A DNA stretch of 51,647 bases from Bacteroidota bacterium (GCA_023412975.1 JAEZRB010000175.1:1-51647); one strand, 5' to 3'; positions 39,776 to 50,235 are shown, counted from the stretch's first letter. The notes: a model not told the origin generated them from the sequence alone. A program made the numbers and translations.

Positions 39776-41371
39776 CTACTCTTTCTTAAAAGAATTCAAC
39801 ACTTCCCGAGGTGGTTTCCACCCGTGGGTCCGCTTTGTTGGTGTTTCATATTCACAGGTAAGTATGGCGATATCCATGGTTGATGCTTTGACAGGTGATA
39901 CATTCACCTGTACCTGCAGGTAGCCGTCTCCTACCCAGGACTCATAGCCGTCTGCACCACGTGTTACGGGATGCCCGTTTAAATGCAGTGTTTTGATCCT
40001 CGCATTAGCATAGGGAATACGAAAACGAAGTCCCATTCCGTTTTTCACATATCCTGAGTCAATTGATTTTCTTGTAGATTTTTCAAATGCAAGTTTTATC
40101 TCGGGTCCTTTTTTTATATAATCGTCTATTGCCTTTGCATTGATCGATTTATCAGTTTTTAAATTGCTTACAAATTTTTCCAGGTCACCGTCTAGCAGCG
40201 CCGCACCCTTTGGCGTGATGCCCAACACAAAACTTTCCCTTCCTTCCGTTTCAGGATAGATAATGCCGTGTGAAAAGGCCGCTTGCTTTTGCCAGATATC
40301 TATACGGCTATCTCGTCGCTGACTGGCAGTTTTGCCCCAGGATGTAACATATTTTCCTATAAATGCATGTACCTTATCAACCGGGTAGCCTGCTGTTTTT
40401 TCACCAGGCCATATGTTGTTCCCAATTCGCATCATTCCTTTGGCCCTGGCTACACCGCTGGCTTCCCAGGCTATCTCCAGGCATGATACGAGTGTATGAT
40501 ATTTCAGGTAGCCATACTGGGCCGAATAAAACTGGGGGCGTCCACGCCAGAATTGTCCTTCCATCGGAGAGGCGCCAGGAATCCATTGCATCTGTTGTGC
40601 ATCTGCTTCACCACGATCGCTGGGGAAGCCCGCTTCCTTTCCTGCCGCTACCATCTTTTCCATTACCCGCCAGTCCGATGGCCTCAGAGACGAATTGGAA
40701 TAGGCAAGCCCGGTCGATTCAAACATGATCTGGCCACGATAGCTCAGGTGCTTATTGGCTACCACCTGTGAATCAGTATACTCCTGCAGGCCTGTACCGT
40801 GCATATCCAGGTTTACATCAGGCCGGTATTTATCCACCACATTTAAAAAGGCTACCAGTTCCGGTGCCTGGTCTGCCTTTTTGTAAGTAAGTGTTTGAAA
40901 ATCCCAATTGGAAGCTCCGCCACCAGTGTAGGGATCTACTTTGTTTGAATTGTTAAACCTGTCGGTGATAAAATAGCTGTATGGATTGATAATAGGAATG
41001 ATCAGCACTAATTGTTTCTTTCGCGTTTCTACCGCCTCCCTGTCATCACTTAGAATCCATTCAGCAAAAGCAAGCGTAGAAGTTGTGCCCGACCTTTCGG
41101 GTCCGCCATGCAGTGCAGTAACGAGTGCCACCTGTTTATTATCCATTGGTACTTTTGGATCTGTAACCTTCAACATGTAAATACTCTCGCCTTCAACAGA
41201 TTTCCCGATCTCCTCAACCGTTAACCGGTCCCTGAATTTCTTTTCCCAAAACTCCATTGTCAACTTATACTCCACTGCCGTTAGCCTGTGCAGGGGTTCC
41301 TGCTTCCATATTTGCGAAAATGAACCTGTATAACACCCGAGCAGTACCAATGAAAACAAAACCTTTACCAT
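39776..41371 (-). CDS. Exported M14-like zinc carboxypeptidase
   Basis: A 531-residue secreted protein (signal MVKVLFSLVLLGCYTGSFSQ). The first metal motif reads VTALHGGPERSGTTST, so the spacing is H-x3-E rather than the usual HxxE of M14. The region NPYSYFITDRFNNSNKVDPY and the third ligand in NLDMHGTG follow at normal distances, which supports the M14 fold. The C-terminal 130 residues form an extra domain. It should cut an amide or peptide bond in the periplasm. The gene follows susD, where loci of this type carry the enzymes that process the imported substrate. Confidence 0.72.
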   Translation of the reverse strand: MVKVLFSLVLLGCYTGSFSQIWKQEPLHRLTAVEYKLTMEFWEKKFRDRLTVEEIGKSVEGESIYMLKVTDPKVPMDNKQVALVTALHGGPERSGTTSTLAFAEWILSDDREAVETRKKQLVLIIPIINPYSYFITDRFNNSNKVDPYTGGGASNWDFQTLTYKKADQAPELVAFLNVVDKYRPDVNLDMHGTGLQEYTDSQVVANKHLSYRGQIMFESTGLAYSNSSLRPSDWRVMEKMVAAGKEAGFPSDRGEADAQQMQWIPGASPMEGQFWRGRPQFYSAQYGYLKYHTLVSCLEIAWEASGVARAKGMMRIGNNIWPGEKTAGYPVDKVHAFIGKYVTSWGKTASQRRDSRIDIWQKQAAFSHGIIYPETEGRESFVLGITPKGAALLDGDLEKFVSNLKTDKSINAKAIDDYIKKGPEIKLAFEKSTRKSIDSGYVKNGMGLRFRIPYANARIKTLHLNGHPVTRGADGYESWVGDGYLQVQVNVSPVKASTMDIAILTCEYETPTKRTHGWKPPREVLNSFKKE

Positions 41372-41493
41372 GCGATGAATAATTTAAATAAATCGAAACG
41401 AAAATATTGCGGGCTATTTTATATTTTAAGTGGCCTTTAATCCTATCAATCCTTCTACACTTATGAATGGCATTGTTGCTGTTATCACCCAAC

Positions 41494-43002
41494 TCAATAG
41501 CCGGGATTTTGAGTCACCTTTGGCTCAAGGCTTAGTGTTGAAACCGATATCGGGAACAACAGTAAGTGTGTTTCATTGCTTCTTCCCTGCAATGATGGCA
41601 CAATCTCAAACGCCTTGTCAAACCTTATAAGGTCCCACCATCTTTTGCCCTCAAAAGCAAGCTCGAGCAGGCGTTCCTTTAATATTGCCTCATCATTTTG
41701 CGCGGGTGATCCGCTAACAAATACATGGCTGCCAAAATTCGGTCCATACGCGCGCTGCCTGACCTGGTTGATCTCTGCCGAGGGATCCTGGCCTAAACCA
41801 TTCTTTGCTTCAGCCTTCATCAGCAATACATCAGCATACCTGTATATGATCATATCACTCACATATTCTCTCACGCCTCCGGCAGTCACGATCCCTGTGC
41901 CTTTTAATACGGCTGCTGTAAAATAGGTAGAATCCGCACCCTGGTGGGAATATATTTCATAAAATGAACCGTCCCTTCTTGAATCATCTTTGGTAAACTG
42001 GTTGCGAACCAAAGCTGAAGGGCTCCATACACTGTGCCCCGAACCTGTTGGCCCGATAAAGTCAATGGTTTGTTGGGTTACACCGCTTGGCATAAGACCG
42101 GCAAACATATACATATCGCGGAAATAACTAAATGCCGAAGCCTCCAGTTCCTGGAACCTGATGACCATGATGGTTTCCTTATTCCCTTTATTGGTGTACC
42201 TGAATATATCTGAAAAATTTGGCAGCAACGCTAAATCGGCTGTGGCCACTTCATTACATGCATTCAAAGCAGTGGTAAAATCCGCCTGGCCACCATTCAG
42301 TCTCTTGGCGGTCCACAAATACACATCAGCCTTTAATGCGTTTGCTGCTGCTTTCGACCACATAAACCTGCCCGCGGGAATATCATTGTTGGGGAAAAGT
42401 GTCAAAGCCTGCTCGATATCGGATTTGATAAGTTCAAACACTTCTTCTTTCGGGGATTTTGCAACGTTGGTTGTTTCAGGATCATATCCTTCCGTGGGAG
42501 CAGTCCTGATCGGCACATCGCCCCAGGTTTTCGTCATAATGAAATAAACAAAAGCCCGCATTGAATAGGCCTGAGCCAATATGTTCTTTTTGGTATCTTC
42601 TGAATTAAAGGGAATATCGGGAACATATTTCAGTAACAGGTTGGCTGAATTAACGATCAGGTAAAGTCCTTTCCAATCTACCCCGGCAGAGTAATTACCC
42701 ACCGCAGCCAGGTTGTTCGGGTCAAGTGTATTCTGATAAAACAGGTCATAACCGCCTGTACCGGCAATACCAAACGTCATCACTTCGCTGCGCGCTTCGC
42801 CATACTGGTAAATCATTTTATTCATCTGACGGAAATTAAAATACATCCCGTTCAGTATACCCTGTACGTCATTTTCAGTTTTCCAGAATGAAGAACTGGT
42901 GATTACACTCTTAGGCTCTACGTCCAGTTCTTTTGAACATGACAGCAGCAGGCATTGTGTAATTAAAAAAACCGATAACAACCTTATATATATTCTATTC
43001 AT
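41494..43002 (-). CDS. susD: SusD/RagB-family substrate-binding lipoprotein
   Basis: A 502-residue surface lipoprotein (IRLLSVFLITQCLLLSC, lipobox LLSC, followed by SKELDVEP). It has the RagB/SusD layout: N-terminal helices with SSFWKTENDVQGILNGMYFN, TPR-like helices in the middle (AQAYSMRAFVYFIMTKTWGD then VPIRTAP) and the C-terminal ERLLELAFEGKRWWDLIRFD. It forms the lid of the SusC transporter and binds substrate on the cell surface. Its specificity cannot be read from sequence. It follows susC by 15 bases. Confidence 0.95.
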   Translation of the reverse strand: MNRIYIRLLSVFLITQCLLLSCSKELDVEPKSVITSSSFWKTENDVQGILNGMYFNFRQMNKMIYQYGEARSEVMTFGIAGTGGYDLFYQNTLDPNNLAAVGNYSAGVDWKGLYLIVNSANLLLKYVPDIPFNSEDTKKNILAQAYSMRAFVYFIMTKTWGDVPIRTAPTEGYDPETTNVAKSPKEEVFELIKSDIEQALTLFPNNDIPAGRFMWSKAAANALKADVYLWTAKRLNGGQADFTTALNACNEVATADLALLPNFSDIFRYTNKGNKETIMVIRFQELEASAFSYFRDMYMFAGLMPSGVTQQTIDFIGPTGSGHSVWSPSALVRNQFTKDDSRRDGSFYEIYSHQGADSTYFTAAVLKGTGIVTAGGVREYVSDMIIYRYADVLLMKAEAKNGLGQDPSAEINQVRQRAYGPNFGSHVFVSGSPAQNDEAILKERLLELAFEGKRWWDLIRFDKAFEIVPSLQGRSNETHLLLFPISVSTLSLEPKVTQNPGY

Positions 43003-43017
43003 GATTTGCAGGTTTTA

Positions 43018-46000
43018 TTATAATGAAATGTTGACACCTAAAATGATATTGCGTGGTACCGGGTAGCGCCCAAACTCCTGTCCCCCATCTTCGGGATTTA
43101 GGCCAGTATACTTTGTAAAATAGTGGAGGTTGTTGCCGGTAGCATTTATCCTTACATTGCTTAGATTTAACTTTCTCAACAGGCTGGCAGGCAGGCTATA
43201 ACTAAGCGTCACCTCTCTCAGCGCCAGGAAATCGCCAGCTTCATAATATTCAGAGTTACCTCTGCGTATATGCAGTTCAGAAGCATCCTGCCAATAGTAA
43301 CGTGGCACATTTGTTATATCACCCTGTTTTTTCCAGGATTTATCAGCGTACGCTTTTGTCATCACGTTATCACCGTCAAGATTGGCATCATAAAAAGCAC
43401 GTCCATAGTTGTAAATCGTATGGCCTGTCATATAATCAAGGCGAACAGCAAGTGCAAAACCTTTATAATTAAGATAGTTGGAAATACCGCCGGTCCAAAC
43501 AGGGTAGATATTTCCAACATACACCATGTCTCTCGTATCAATGATACCATTGTTGTCCGTATCCTGCCATATTACGTCGCCACCCCGCTTAGTCTTATCA
43601 GCAGTAGGCGATACCAGGTCGGTAGGTGCATTGGCAGCGTCAGCATCAGTAGCGTATACGCCAAGTTGCTTATACATATAGTAATCACCAATCCTTCCTC
43701 CCTCCTGCAGTCCACCCATCCACGCATAATCCTTTGATTTGGGATCCCACACATAGCTTCCCCCTACCCGATTGTTTTTGATCCCGTTTTCAGGCAGCTC
43801 CAGTATCTTGCTTTTTACTTTCGCAGCATTTAAGGAAATCGTCCATTGTAATTGCGAAGACGGCGCAAACACCTGCAGGCTCAGTTCTACTTCCACGCCT
43901 TTATTTTCAAGGCTGCCGTAGTTGGTAAGAATGCCTGTAAAACCTGTGGACGACGGCAGGCTCAATGTAGTGATCAGGTTGTCGGTTACACGCCTGTACA
44001 CATCAAACAATACGTTGACCCTGTTATTTAGCAAGCCGATATCCGCACCGAAGTTGAGTGTTTTTGATTGCTCCCATTTCAGATCCGGATTAGGAATGCC
44101 GGTGTTTTGAATTACAGGAGCACCTGCATATTGTCCACCTACCGCGTAGGTACCCTGCGCTGTGAAGTCGCCCAGCCCGCTGATATTTCCATTCACGCCA
44201 TAGCTGGCTCTGAGCTTGAGGTTGGAGAAAACTTCTGGTACTGCCTCCCAAAAGTTTTCTTTATGAACATTCCAACCTGCGGAGATGCCTGGGAAGAAAC
44301 CCCATTTATGATTTTTTCCGAGATTTGACGCACCATCGTACCTGACGTTGAGCGATAGGAGATATTTTTTCCGGAAATCATAGTTCAATCTTGAAAAATA
44401 ACCCAGTATCACCTGGTCACTGAGTGTACTGCTCATTGCTACGAATTGCCCGACCGCGTTGAGTGTAGGTATCAGGTCGGTTGATGCACCCTGGCCGCTG
44501 GCAGAAAAGCTGTAGGCGTTTCTTTTATAATAAGAAATACCTGCTTTTGCATCCAGGGCGTGATCACTTGAAATTGTCTTTGTATAAGAAAAAATGGCAT
44601 CGGCCTGGGTCTGTATATTCCTTGAATCCGATGCTGATGCAGCACGGGTTGCAACGATTCTTCCCGATCCATTGCCATAGCTGGGCTGGAATGAGCGGGA
44701 ATATCCCATTGTACTATTAATCGATACTAACGGATCGAAAGATAGTCCGGGCAGGATGTCCCATTTAGCTCCGGCAGACAACGTTAAATTATAGGTACGG
44801 TTTTCAGCATCACGATTTTTCATGTGGTAATCAGGATTGCCCTGGTTGATCCTGCCGGGTGCCAGCGTGCCATCCTCGAAAGCATATTTTGCGGTTGGCC
44901 TTGTAGCTGCTCCCCAGAAAGTATAGCTGTCGGATATAAGCCGGTTGTCGACCGACTGTGCAAATAATGCCCGGGCAAAGAAACTAAGCCTTTCACTCGC
45001 TTTAATATTACCGTTCAGATTTGCTGTAAGCATTTTGAACCATGTAGTCTTTGCTGTTCCCTCACTGGTGAGATAGCCGACGCCTGCATTGAAAGTAGCC
45101 TTTTCGGTACCACCGGATACTGAAATATGGTTATTATGCGAGATCCCAGTCTGCATAGCCAGTTTCTGAAAATCTGTTTCCTTATATATGATTGTTTTGG
45201 AAGGATCAGTAGGGTCGGGCATGCTGCTCCATCCCTCATTCAGCTTGTGCCTGTTTTGATCCGTCAGATACATTGTGGTGTAGTCGGTGTTCACGGTAAA
45301 GTCGTTGCCGGTACCATAACCAAGTGGCTGATTCAACCTGCCCAGATAAGTAGGCAATTTCTGCGCTACAGCCACCGTGCCCAGCCTGCCAAGTGTGATG
45401 TATTGTTCTGCAGAGGCGAGTTCAAATAACCTTGTCACGTCCGATACCGTCATATCGTATGAATAGTCTACTCTTACTTTTCCTGGTTTGCCCGATTTAG
45501 TAGTGATCAATACCACACCATTTGAACCACGTGCACCGTATATGGCAGTAGCAGCCGCATCTTTCAGTACCTGGATGGATTCCACATCATCCGATGCAAT
45601 GTTGTTGATCGTTCTGATAACGCCGTCTACTATAATTAAAGGCGCGGCACCATTGGGATTATTAATTGATGTACCTCCGCGTACAATGATGCGGGGCGCA
45701 GCGCCGGGCTGTCCCGAAGTGGTTTGCACTTTTACGCCCGCCATAGTACCCTGCATTGCTGTTGCCACGTTGGGATATGGAATATTCTCCAGCACTTTTT
45801 TATCGAGCTTGGTAATAGACGTGGTAACGGTCTCCCTCGACTGACGGCCGTAGCCAACTACTACCACTCCTTTTAATGTTTCCACTTCTTCTTCCAGCAC
45901 CAGGCTTAACTCCGTTTCGCCATCTAATGACTGTTCCTGGGAGGTGTACCCGACCAGTGTAAATACAAGTGTGCCGTTAAGGTCTGGAACATTCAGGCTG

Positions 46001-46239
46001 AATTTTCCATCACCTCCGGAAACTGTTCCTGTAGTCGTTCCCTTGAGCGTAACGCTGACAGAAGACAGGGGATCTCCATTTGAATTTCTTACTGTACCGG
46101 AAATTTGGTTTTGAGCATAAGCGATTGTCCCCGAAAAAAGAAACACCAGCAAAAAAAGGTGTCTTCTCTTATACAAGGCACTCTGCAAACGTTTCGTAAG
46201 CATTAGTTTCTTGGTTTTAACCGTACAATTAAACTCCAT
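43018..46239 (-). CDS. susC: SusC/RagA-family TonB-dependent transporter
   Basis: A 1073-residue outer-membrane transporter that imports oligomeric substrate using TonB energy. After a signal peptide (HLFLLVFLFSGTIAYA) comes a carboxypeptidase-regulatory-like domain (ISGTVRNSNGDPLSSVSVTL), then the plug (VVVGYGRQSRETVTTSITKL; GTMAGVKVQTTSGQPGAAPR; IQVLKDAAATAIYGARGSNG) and a 22-strand barrel up to a final strand IILGVNISL. The start is uncertain: MLTKRLQSALYKRRH at 46203 would also give a good signal peptide. No sigma/anti-sigma or hybrid two-component regulator is beside it, so control may come from the AraC-type protein 17 kb away or from elsewhere. Confidence 0.95.
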   Translation of the reverse strand: MEFNCTVKTKKLMLTKRLQSALYKRRHLFLLVFLFSGTIAYAQNQISGTVRNSNGDPLSSVSVTLKGTTTGTVSGGDGKFSLNVPDLNGTLVFTLVGYTSQEQSLDGETELSLVLEEEVETLKGVVVVGYGRQSRETVTTSITKLDKKVLENIPYPNVATAMQGTMAGVKVQTTSGQPGAAPRIIVRGGTSINNPNGAAPLIIVDGVIRTINNIASDDVESIQVLKDAAATAIYGARGSNGVVLITTKSGKPGKVRVDYSYDMTVSDVTRLFELASAEQYITLGRLGTVAVAQKLPTYLGRLNQPLGYGTGNDFTVNTDYTTMYLTDQNRHKLNEGWSSMPDPTDPSKTIIYKETDFQKLAMQTGISHNNHISVSGGTEKATFNAGVGYLTSEGTAKTTWFKMLTANLNGNIKASERLSFFARALFAQSVDNRLISDSYTFWGAATRPTAKYAFEDGTLAPGRINQGNPDYHMKNRDAENRTYNLTLSAGAKWDILPGLSFDPLVSINSTMGYSRSFQPSYGNGSGRIVATRAASASDSRNIQTQADAIFSYTKTISSDHALDAKAGISYYKRNAYSFSASGQGASTDLIPTLNAVGQFVAMSSTLSDQVILGYFSRLNYDFRKKYLLSLNVRYDGASNLGKNHKWGFFPGISAGWNVHKENFWEAVPEVFSNLKLRASYGVNGNISGLGDFTAQGTYAVGGQYAGAPVIQNTGIPNPDLKWEQSKTLNFGADIGLLNNRVNVLFDVYRRVTDNLITTLSLPSSTGFTGILTNYGSLENKGVEVELSLQVFAPSSQLQWTISLNAAKVKSKILELPENGIKNNRVGGSYVWDPKSKDYAWMGGLQEGGRIGDYYMYKQLGVYATDADAANAPTDLVSPTADKTKRGGDVIWQDTDNNGIIDTRDMVYVGNIYPVWTGGISNYLNYKGFALAVRLDYMTGHTIYNYGRAFYDANLDGDNVMTKAYADKSWKKQGDITNVPRYYWQDASELHIRRGNSEYYEAGDFLALREVTLSYSLPASLLRKLNLSNVRINATGNNLHYFTKYTGLNPEDGGQEFGRYPVPRNIILGVNISL

Positions 46240-46871
46240 GATGCAATTTTTTTAGTCTGGTAATTTGAAGGCGGAATAGTTACAAAATCAAAAACTATTA
46301 TCTACAACTTATAATAAACTAAGTTAGAATTAACACTTACCCTACACTCCTATTTTTTTATGTAATTCTAATACGATCTTTCAAACCCGAACCCTGATTG
46401 GGACTATAATTACTTTTAATATGGCGTATTGCACATCCATTCATTTATTATCAGTAAGTATTGACGAGTTTCAATAGTTCGAAACTTTGATCATAGCACC
46501 AATCTCCCAGCTTCATTTTAAAAAACCAGCAGACTTTTATCTGCTTTTGTCAATTAATTGTCATTCTTTCACGACTCTGTTACTACCTGTCGCAAACAGC
46601 ACAACCAGGTCCAATACAAGCTAGAGAATTTTTTGCGCCCTTACATACAGGACAGTACATGACAGGGGATATCTTTTTTAGAATAATAATAGGGGCGTAA
46701 CGATTAGCCTGCTTATACTAACCGCCCGCCCCTTTGCTAAACAAACGACTACTTTTTTTGATCCTGGTATGTCAGCCAGATCATATCATCAAAAATCGGG
46801 GCAGCGAGATGCAATAACTCCCACTTTATTATAAAAGAATGATATAATTTTTCATCATACGCCAGGAAAGA
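46240..46871. other. 632-base gap upstream of susC
   Basis: AT-rich and without a plausible gene on either strand. It should carry the susCD promoter; I see only partial matches to the Bacteroidota consensus near 46290 on the minus strand. A candidate terminator for the gene at 46872 lies at 46691-46733. Confidence 0.5.
46691..46733 (-). terminator. Possible terminator downstream of the SGNH lipoprotein gene
   Basis: AGGGGCG at 46691-46697 pairs with CGCCCCT at 46727-46733, followed on the minus strand by ATTATTATTC. The loop is long (29 bases) and the tail is not a clean T run, so this is tentative. Confidence 0.35.
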
Positions 46872-48596
46872 TCATTTGGCCGGGCCGATCGCAAAGTTAT
46901 CGAAAGCTACCAGCCAGTTATGCAACGGATACCGCTGACCGTAACGCCGGCCGTATGTTGTATCCTTAAAATAAAAAGTTGAGCGCTCTTCATCAGCATC
47001 GCGGATATTACCGTATGAATACCTGCGTGAGGTGTAACATGTTTGCCCGGGTTGAAAACTTATATTATTTCGCAGGTCCTTTAATTCACCCCGGAATACA
47101 GTATTGCCTTCATCATTTATAAACACATCCCGGATGATCAGGTTGGTAAATGCTTCCTGGTCTTCGACTGCGTTGCTGAGATAGAAAACACCTTCGTCAA
47201 CCAGTGTGGCAACCGATGACAACAGGTCGCCATGCACTACAATATCAATCGCATCATGACCATCTTTATTTTTAACACCGGTAACCACCGACTGAATGGT
47301 ACCCGGAAGATCAGCCACTTTGGATTGCAGCCCGTAATTGATATACAGGGATTGCGCGGGCAACGGTGATGCCATGGAAAATTTGAGCATATCGCTACCT
47401 GCCAATTGTACTTTTTGTATTGCATACTTTTTATTGGCACCATCGTATATAGTAAATCCCAGGCCCATATCCTGCCTGGGCAAAAACACAGTATCGATGA
47501 CAAGCGGTGGCTCAGGAACAATAAAATGCACATACACTGAATTGTCCTTTTTATCTATCCAGGCTTCCAACGGCTGGAGTGGCTTCCAGTCTTTGCCCTC
47601 TATTATCACTTTACGCATGACTTTGCCAAATTGCTCACCCAACCATCTTTCGCCATCAGCGGTTAAATGTATCCCGTCACCATGTAAATGTTTTCCTTTT
47701 ATATAGTAAGAACCATTTTCCGCATTGGGAAGCATATAAGTGGGCGCTACCAAAAAAACATCCTTCACTTCATTGCTGGCTTGCAACTGCGCCATGCCCG
47801 CAAGATGACCTGCTGTCTGGTAAGTAAAGAAAGGTATTTCGTTACGCTGCCCGGTAATTTCACTGATGTCCGACTGGTAGTCATTCTTCAGTTCAACCAA
47901 GTCGCTTTTATATTGCTGTATCAGTTCCACATCGCTTAGTGCAGGATCCCAGCGATTCAATCGCCCGCCGGCACTGGCTTCACCCTGCATCCAGGTGATA
48001 CCAAAAACGGAGTAATCCATGCCGAGTGAATCAGCGGTCTTTTTTGCACGTCTTACATCGTCAATCGATGTTTTATAATAGCCACCACCTGATCTCCTGG
48101 TTCCTGCACGTTCATCTTTTGCATCATCGTGCCTTTTATTCAGCTCCCGCAGGTATCTTCCACCCTGCCCCGCATAGCTGAACAAAAAACGGTATTGCTT
48201 ACGATGCATGCTGTTGATAGTTTCTGATAAGTGATCGCACATACCATTTGCAATAGTTTCGCCTTCGCCACCACGTTGTACCGCATTTAATGGTACAAAC
48301 AAAAAATTACCCGCGTCTCTCAGTTCCGGTTGCGAGGGAAATATATTGCCCGTCCAGGTATGCGTTCCCATAGCAAAACGAAGATTGCCAAAACCTGTAG
48401 CTATGTCGGTAACAATGGGAAGAGACTGATCACCTGCCCCGAGGGATTGCCCCATATGTATTATGTGATGTATTGGATGGTTTGCCTGCCGCCGAACTGT
48501 TTTCTGTTGGGCGGAGCAACCAAATAAAATAATAGTTGCCAGCGTACAGATCAAAATGGCGTTGATACCTGCCCGGATATTTTTTTGCATTTTCAT
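46872..48596 (-). CDS. SGNH/sialate-O-acetylesterase-like lipoprotein
   Basis: A 574-residue lipoprotein (ICTLATIILFGC, then SAQQ). The SGNH blocks of the carbohydrate-esterase type are present: HMGQSLGAGDQ with the nucleophile Ser (near 50), the FGITWMQGEASAGG segment typical of sialate O-acetylesterase-like proteins, and DGIHLTADGERWLGEQF with the catalytic Asp and His (near 310). The C-terminal 250 residues form beta-rich domains of unknown role. It should remove acyl groups from the substrate, in addition to the esterase at 36978. It follows the secreted Gfo/Idh gene by 22 bases. Confidence 0.82.
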   Translation of the reverse strand: MKMQKNIRAGINAILICTLATIILFGCSAQQKTVRRQANHPIHHIIHMGQSLGAGDQSLPIVTDIATGFGNLRFAMGTHTWTGNIFPSQPELRDAGNFLFVPLNAVQRGGEGETIANGMCDHLSETINSMHRKQYRFLFSYAGQGGRYLRELNKRHDDAKDERAGTRRSGGGYYKTSIDDVRRAKKTADSLGMDYSVFGITWMQGEASAGGRLNRWDPALSDVELIQQYKSDLVELKNDYQSDISEITGQRNEIPFFTYQTAGHLAGMAQLQASNEVKDVFLVAPTYMLPNAENGSYYIKGKHLHGDGIHLTADGERWLGEQFGKVMRKVIIEGKDWKPLQPLEAWIDKKDNSVYVHFIVPEPPLVIDTVFLPRQDMGLGFTIYDGANKKYAIQKVQLAGSDMLKFSMASPLPAQSLYINYGLQSKVADLPGTIQSVVTGVKNKDGHDAIDIVVHGDLLSSVATLVDEGVFYLSNAVEDQEAFTNLIIRDVFINDEGNTVFRGELKDLRNNISFQPGQTCYTSRRYSYGNIRDADEERSTFYFKDTTYGRRYGQRYPLHNWLVAFDNFAIGPAK

Positions 48597-48618
48597 GATG
48601 GGGTGAACTGATAGCTGT

Positions 48619-49752
48619 TTACTTTTTTAAATACACAACCCTGCCCGAGGCCGCCGATTGACGGGCAGCTTCAAGTATGCGAACCACGGTTACATTATTT
48701 TCCAGTGAATACGTACCGTAGACCGGCACTTCAAGTTTGCCGCGGATCACATCGGCAAAATAAGAAAATGGATTGCCATACACATTTACATCTTCACGGG
48801 CAATCTGTAGTACCAGGCTTTTCTTAGTATCATTGTTCCTCACCTCGAGCGAAGTATCATTACTGGCGATAATATAACCCCTGTCACCATATATCCACAT
48901 ATCTTTCCGGTTGAAGGGCCAGTTCCATGATGCCTGTATTATACATTGTGCAGTTGCATAACTTACGATGATAGTGGCTTCGTCATCCACATTGGGGTAT
49001 ATATCCGGCTTAAATTGCCGAGTAATGGCTGATACCGAAGCTGGTATTTCGCCTTTCGACAGGTAGGTCATCATATTTGCACCATAGCAGCCAAAATCAG
49101 TAATGGCTCCACCCCCGTTCTTCACAGGGTCGGTAAGCCAGCTGAAAAAGTATTTATGCTGTTCTGTGTTCCTGGCGCCGGAATGGCCGGTATGAAAAAT
49201 CACTTTTTTCATTGCTCCTATAAAATTGCTGTCTGTTACCAGTTCAAACGATTTAGTGGTAGTTGGATACCACGATGTTTCATAGTTGGTGAGCAAATGA
49301 ATTTTATATTTTTTTGCCAGTGTTTGCATTTCCAGTGCATCTTTTACTGTGGTGGCCAATGGTTTTTCCACCATTACGTGTATGCCTCTTGGCGCGCAGG
49401 CCTTCACAACATCGAGGTGCTCACTGGTAGGATTAAATGCCAGTGCCGCCTGCGGCTTTAACTGGTCGAGCATGGCTTCCATATCTGTATAAAAAAGCGT
49501 CTTGTCAAGCCCGAACCTTTTGCGGTAAACCTCCGCCAGCTCAGTGTTGCGTTCATATATTCCCAGCACCTCTATATCAGCTGTAGCCTTCAATCCATAT
49601 ATCCATGATGCGTGGCCATGGGATATACCTGCAACTACTACACGCAGCGGTACGTCCGCCTGCTTGTGCACCTGCGCCCATGCGGGCAACACACTCATAC
49701 AATTTAGTATAATAAACCCGATCGTCCCTGCCACAGCATGTACACCTTTCAT
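48619..49752 (-). CDS. Secreted Gfo/Idh/MocA-family oxidoreductase
   Basis: A 377-residue Gfo/Idh protein with a signal peptide (GTIGFIILNCMSVLPAWAQ), so it is periplasmic. The Rossmann motif is VVVAGISHGHASWIYGL (the glycine pattern altered, as in the cytoplasmic copy at 27796, which also has a His at this place). The EKP motif is intact in HVMVEKPLATTVKDAL, and GGAITDFGCYGANMM holds the catalytic Asp region. Periplasmic members carry a tightly bound NAD(P) and catalyse redox-neutral sugar chemistry such as glycoside cleavage via 3-keto intermediates. That would fit the GMC oxidoreductase of this island, but is inference. Confidence 0.85.
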   Translation of the reverse strand: MKGVHAVAGTIGFIILNCMSVLPAWAQVHKQADVPLRVVVAGISHGHASWIYGLKATADIEVLGIYERNTELAEVYRKRFGLDKTLFYTDMEAMLDQLKPQAALAFNPTSEHLDVVKACAPRGIHVMVEKPLATTVKDALEMQTLAKKYKIHLLTNYETSWYPTTTKSFELVTDSNFIGAMKKVIFHTGHSGARNTEQHKYFFSWLTDPVKNGGGAITDFGCYGANMMTYLSKGEIPASVSAITRQFKPDIYPNVDDEATIIVSYATAQCIIQASWNWPFNRKDMWIYGDRGYIIASNDTSLEVRNNDTKKSLVLQIAREDVNVYGNPFSYFADVIRGKLEVPVYGTYSLENNVTVVRILEAARQSAASGRVVYLKK

Positions 49753-49761
49753 TTTCGTGAT

Positions 49762-50235
49762 TTAATAAAATAATGACCTGTGTATTTTCACAACTACTTT
49801 CTTTACACGCGTTGCATCACCGCAGGCCTGTATCCGTGTCAGGTGTCCTTCACCGGGAAAGAACAGTGCAAACTTACCTGCGCAAAGCCGGAAACCTGTA
49901 GCTATGTCCTTTTTGAAATCATACAGGAGGTCATCGCTTTGGGGTGTATAATCCTTTACCAGGTCCAGTTCCTGCACAGGAGAATAATATACCTGCTCCA
50001 CACCCGACCACACAGCGTGTATATCCAGGTAGTCGCGGTGCATTTCTATTTTACCTTCTACTTCTGGCAGAGTATTGTATCCCTGTACGAATGCAAAGAC
50101 ATGATCACCGTCAATAGTGTATTTTTTTTCCTCCATGTCAGTACCTGCGGTATGGATAAAGTCGAAGGCTTTTTGCCATACCTGTATATTTCCTTTTGCG
50201 TAGTGCTTCCAGTTTTGGGTAAAATCCAGTATCAT
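49762..50235 (-). CDS. YhcH/YjgK/YiaL-family protein (cupin-like anomerase type)
   Basis: A 157-residue protein of the YhcH/YiaL family (DUF386), cupin-like metal proteins found in sialic-acid and other sugar-acid operons; YhcH (NanQ) acts on the anomers of N-acetylneuraminate. The typical motif is KIEMHRDYLDIHAVWSGVEQ (metal-binding Glu and His), and the end ALFFPGEGHLTRIQ has the conserved FPG-x-x-H. Its presence hints that the pathway handles a sugar acid or keto sugar with ring anomers. It is 13 bases after the D-hydroxyacid dehydrogenase. Confidence 0.88.
   Translation of the reverse strand: MILDFTQNWKHYAKGNIQVWQKAFDFIHTAGTDMEEKKYTIDGDHVFAFVQGYNTLPEVEGKIEMHRDYLDIHAVWSGVEQVYYSPVQELDLVKDYTPQSDDLLYDFKKDIATGFRLCAGKFALFFPGEGHLTRIQACGDATRVKKVVVKIHRSLFY

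Noticed and set aside
43270..43737. Plus-strand frame of 155 codons inside susC
   Set aside because: Shadow of the SusC barrel region; no signal peptide or motif.
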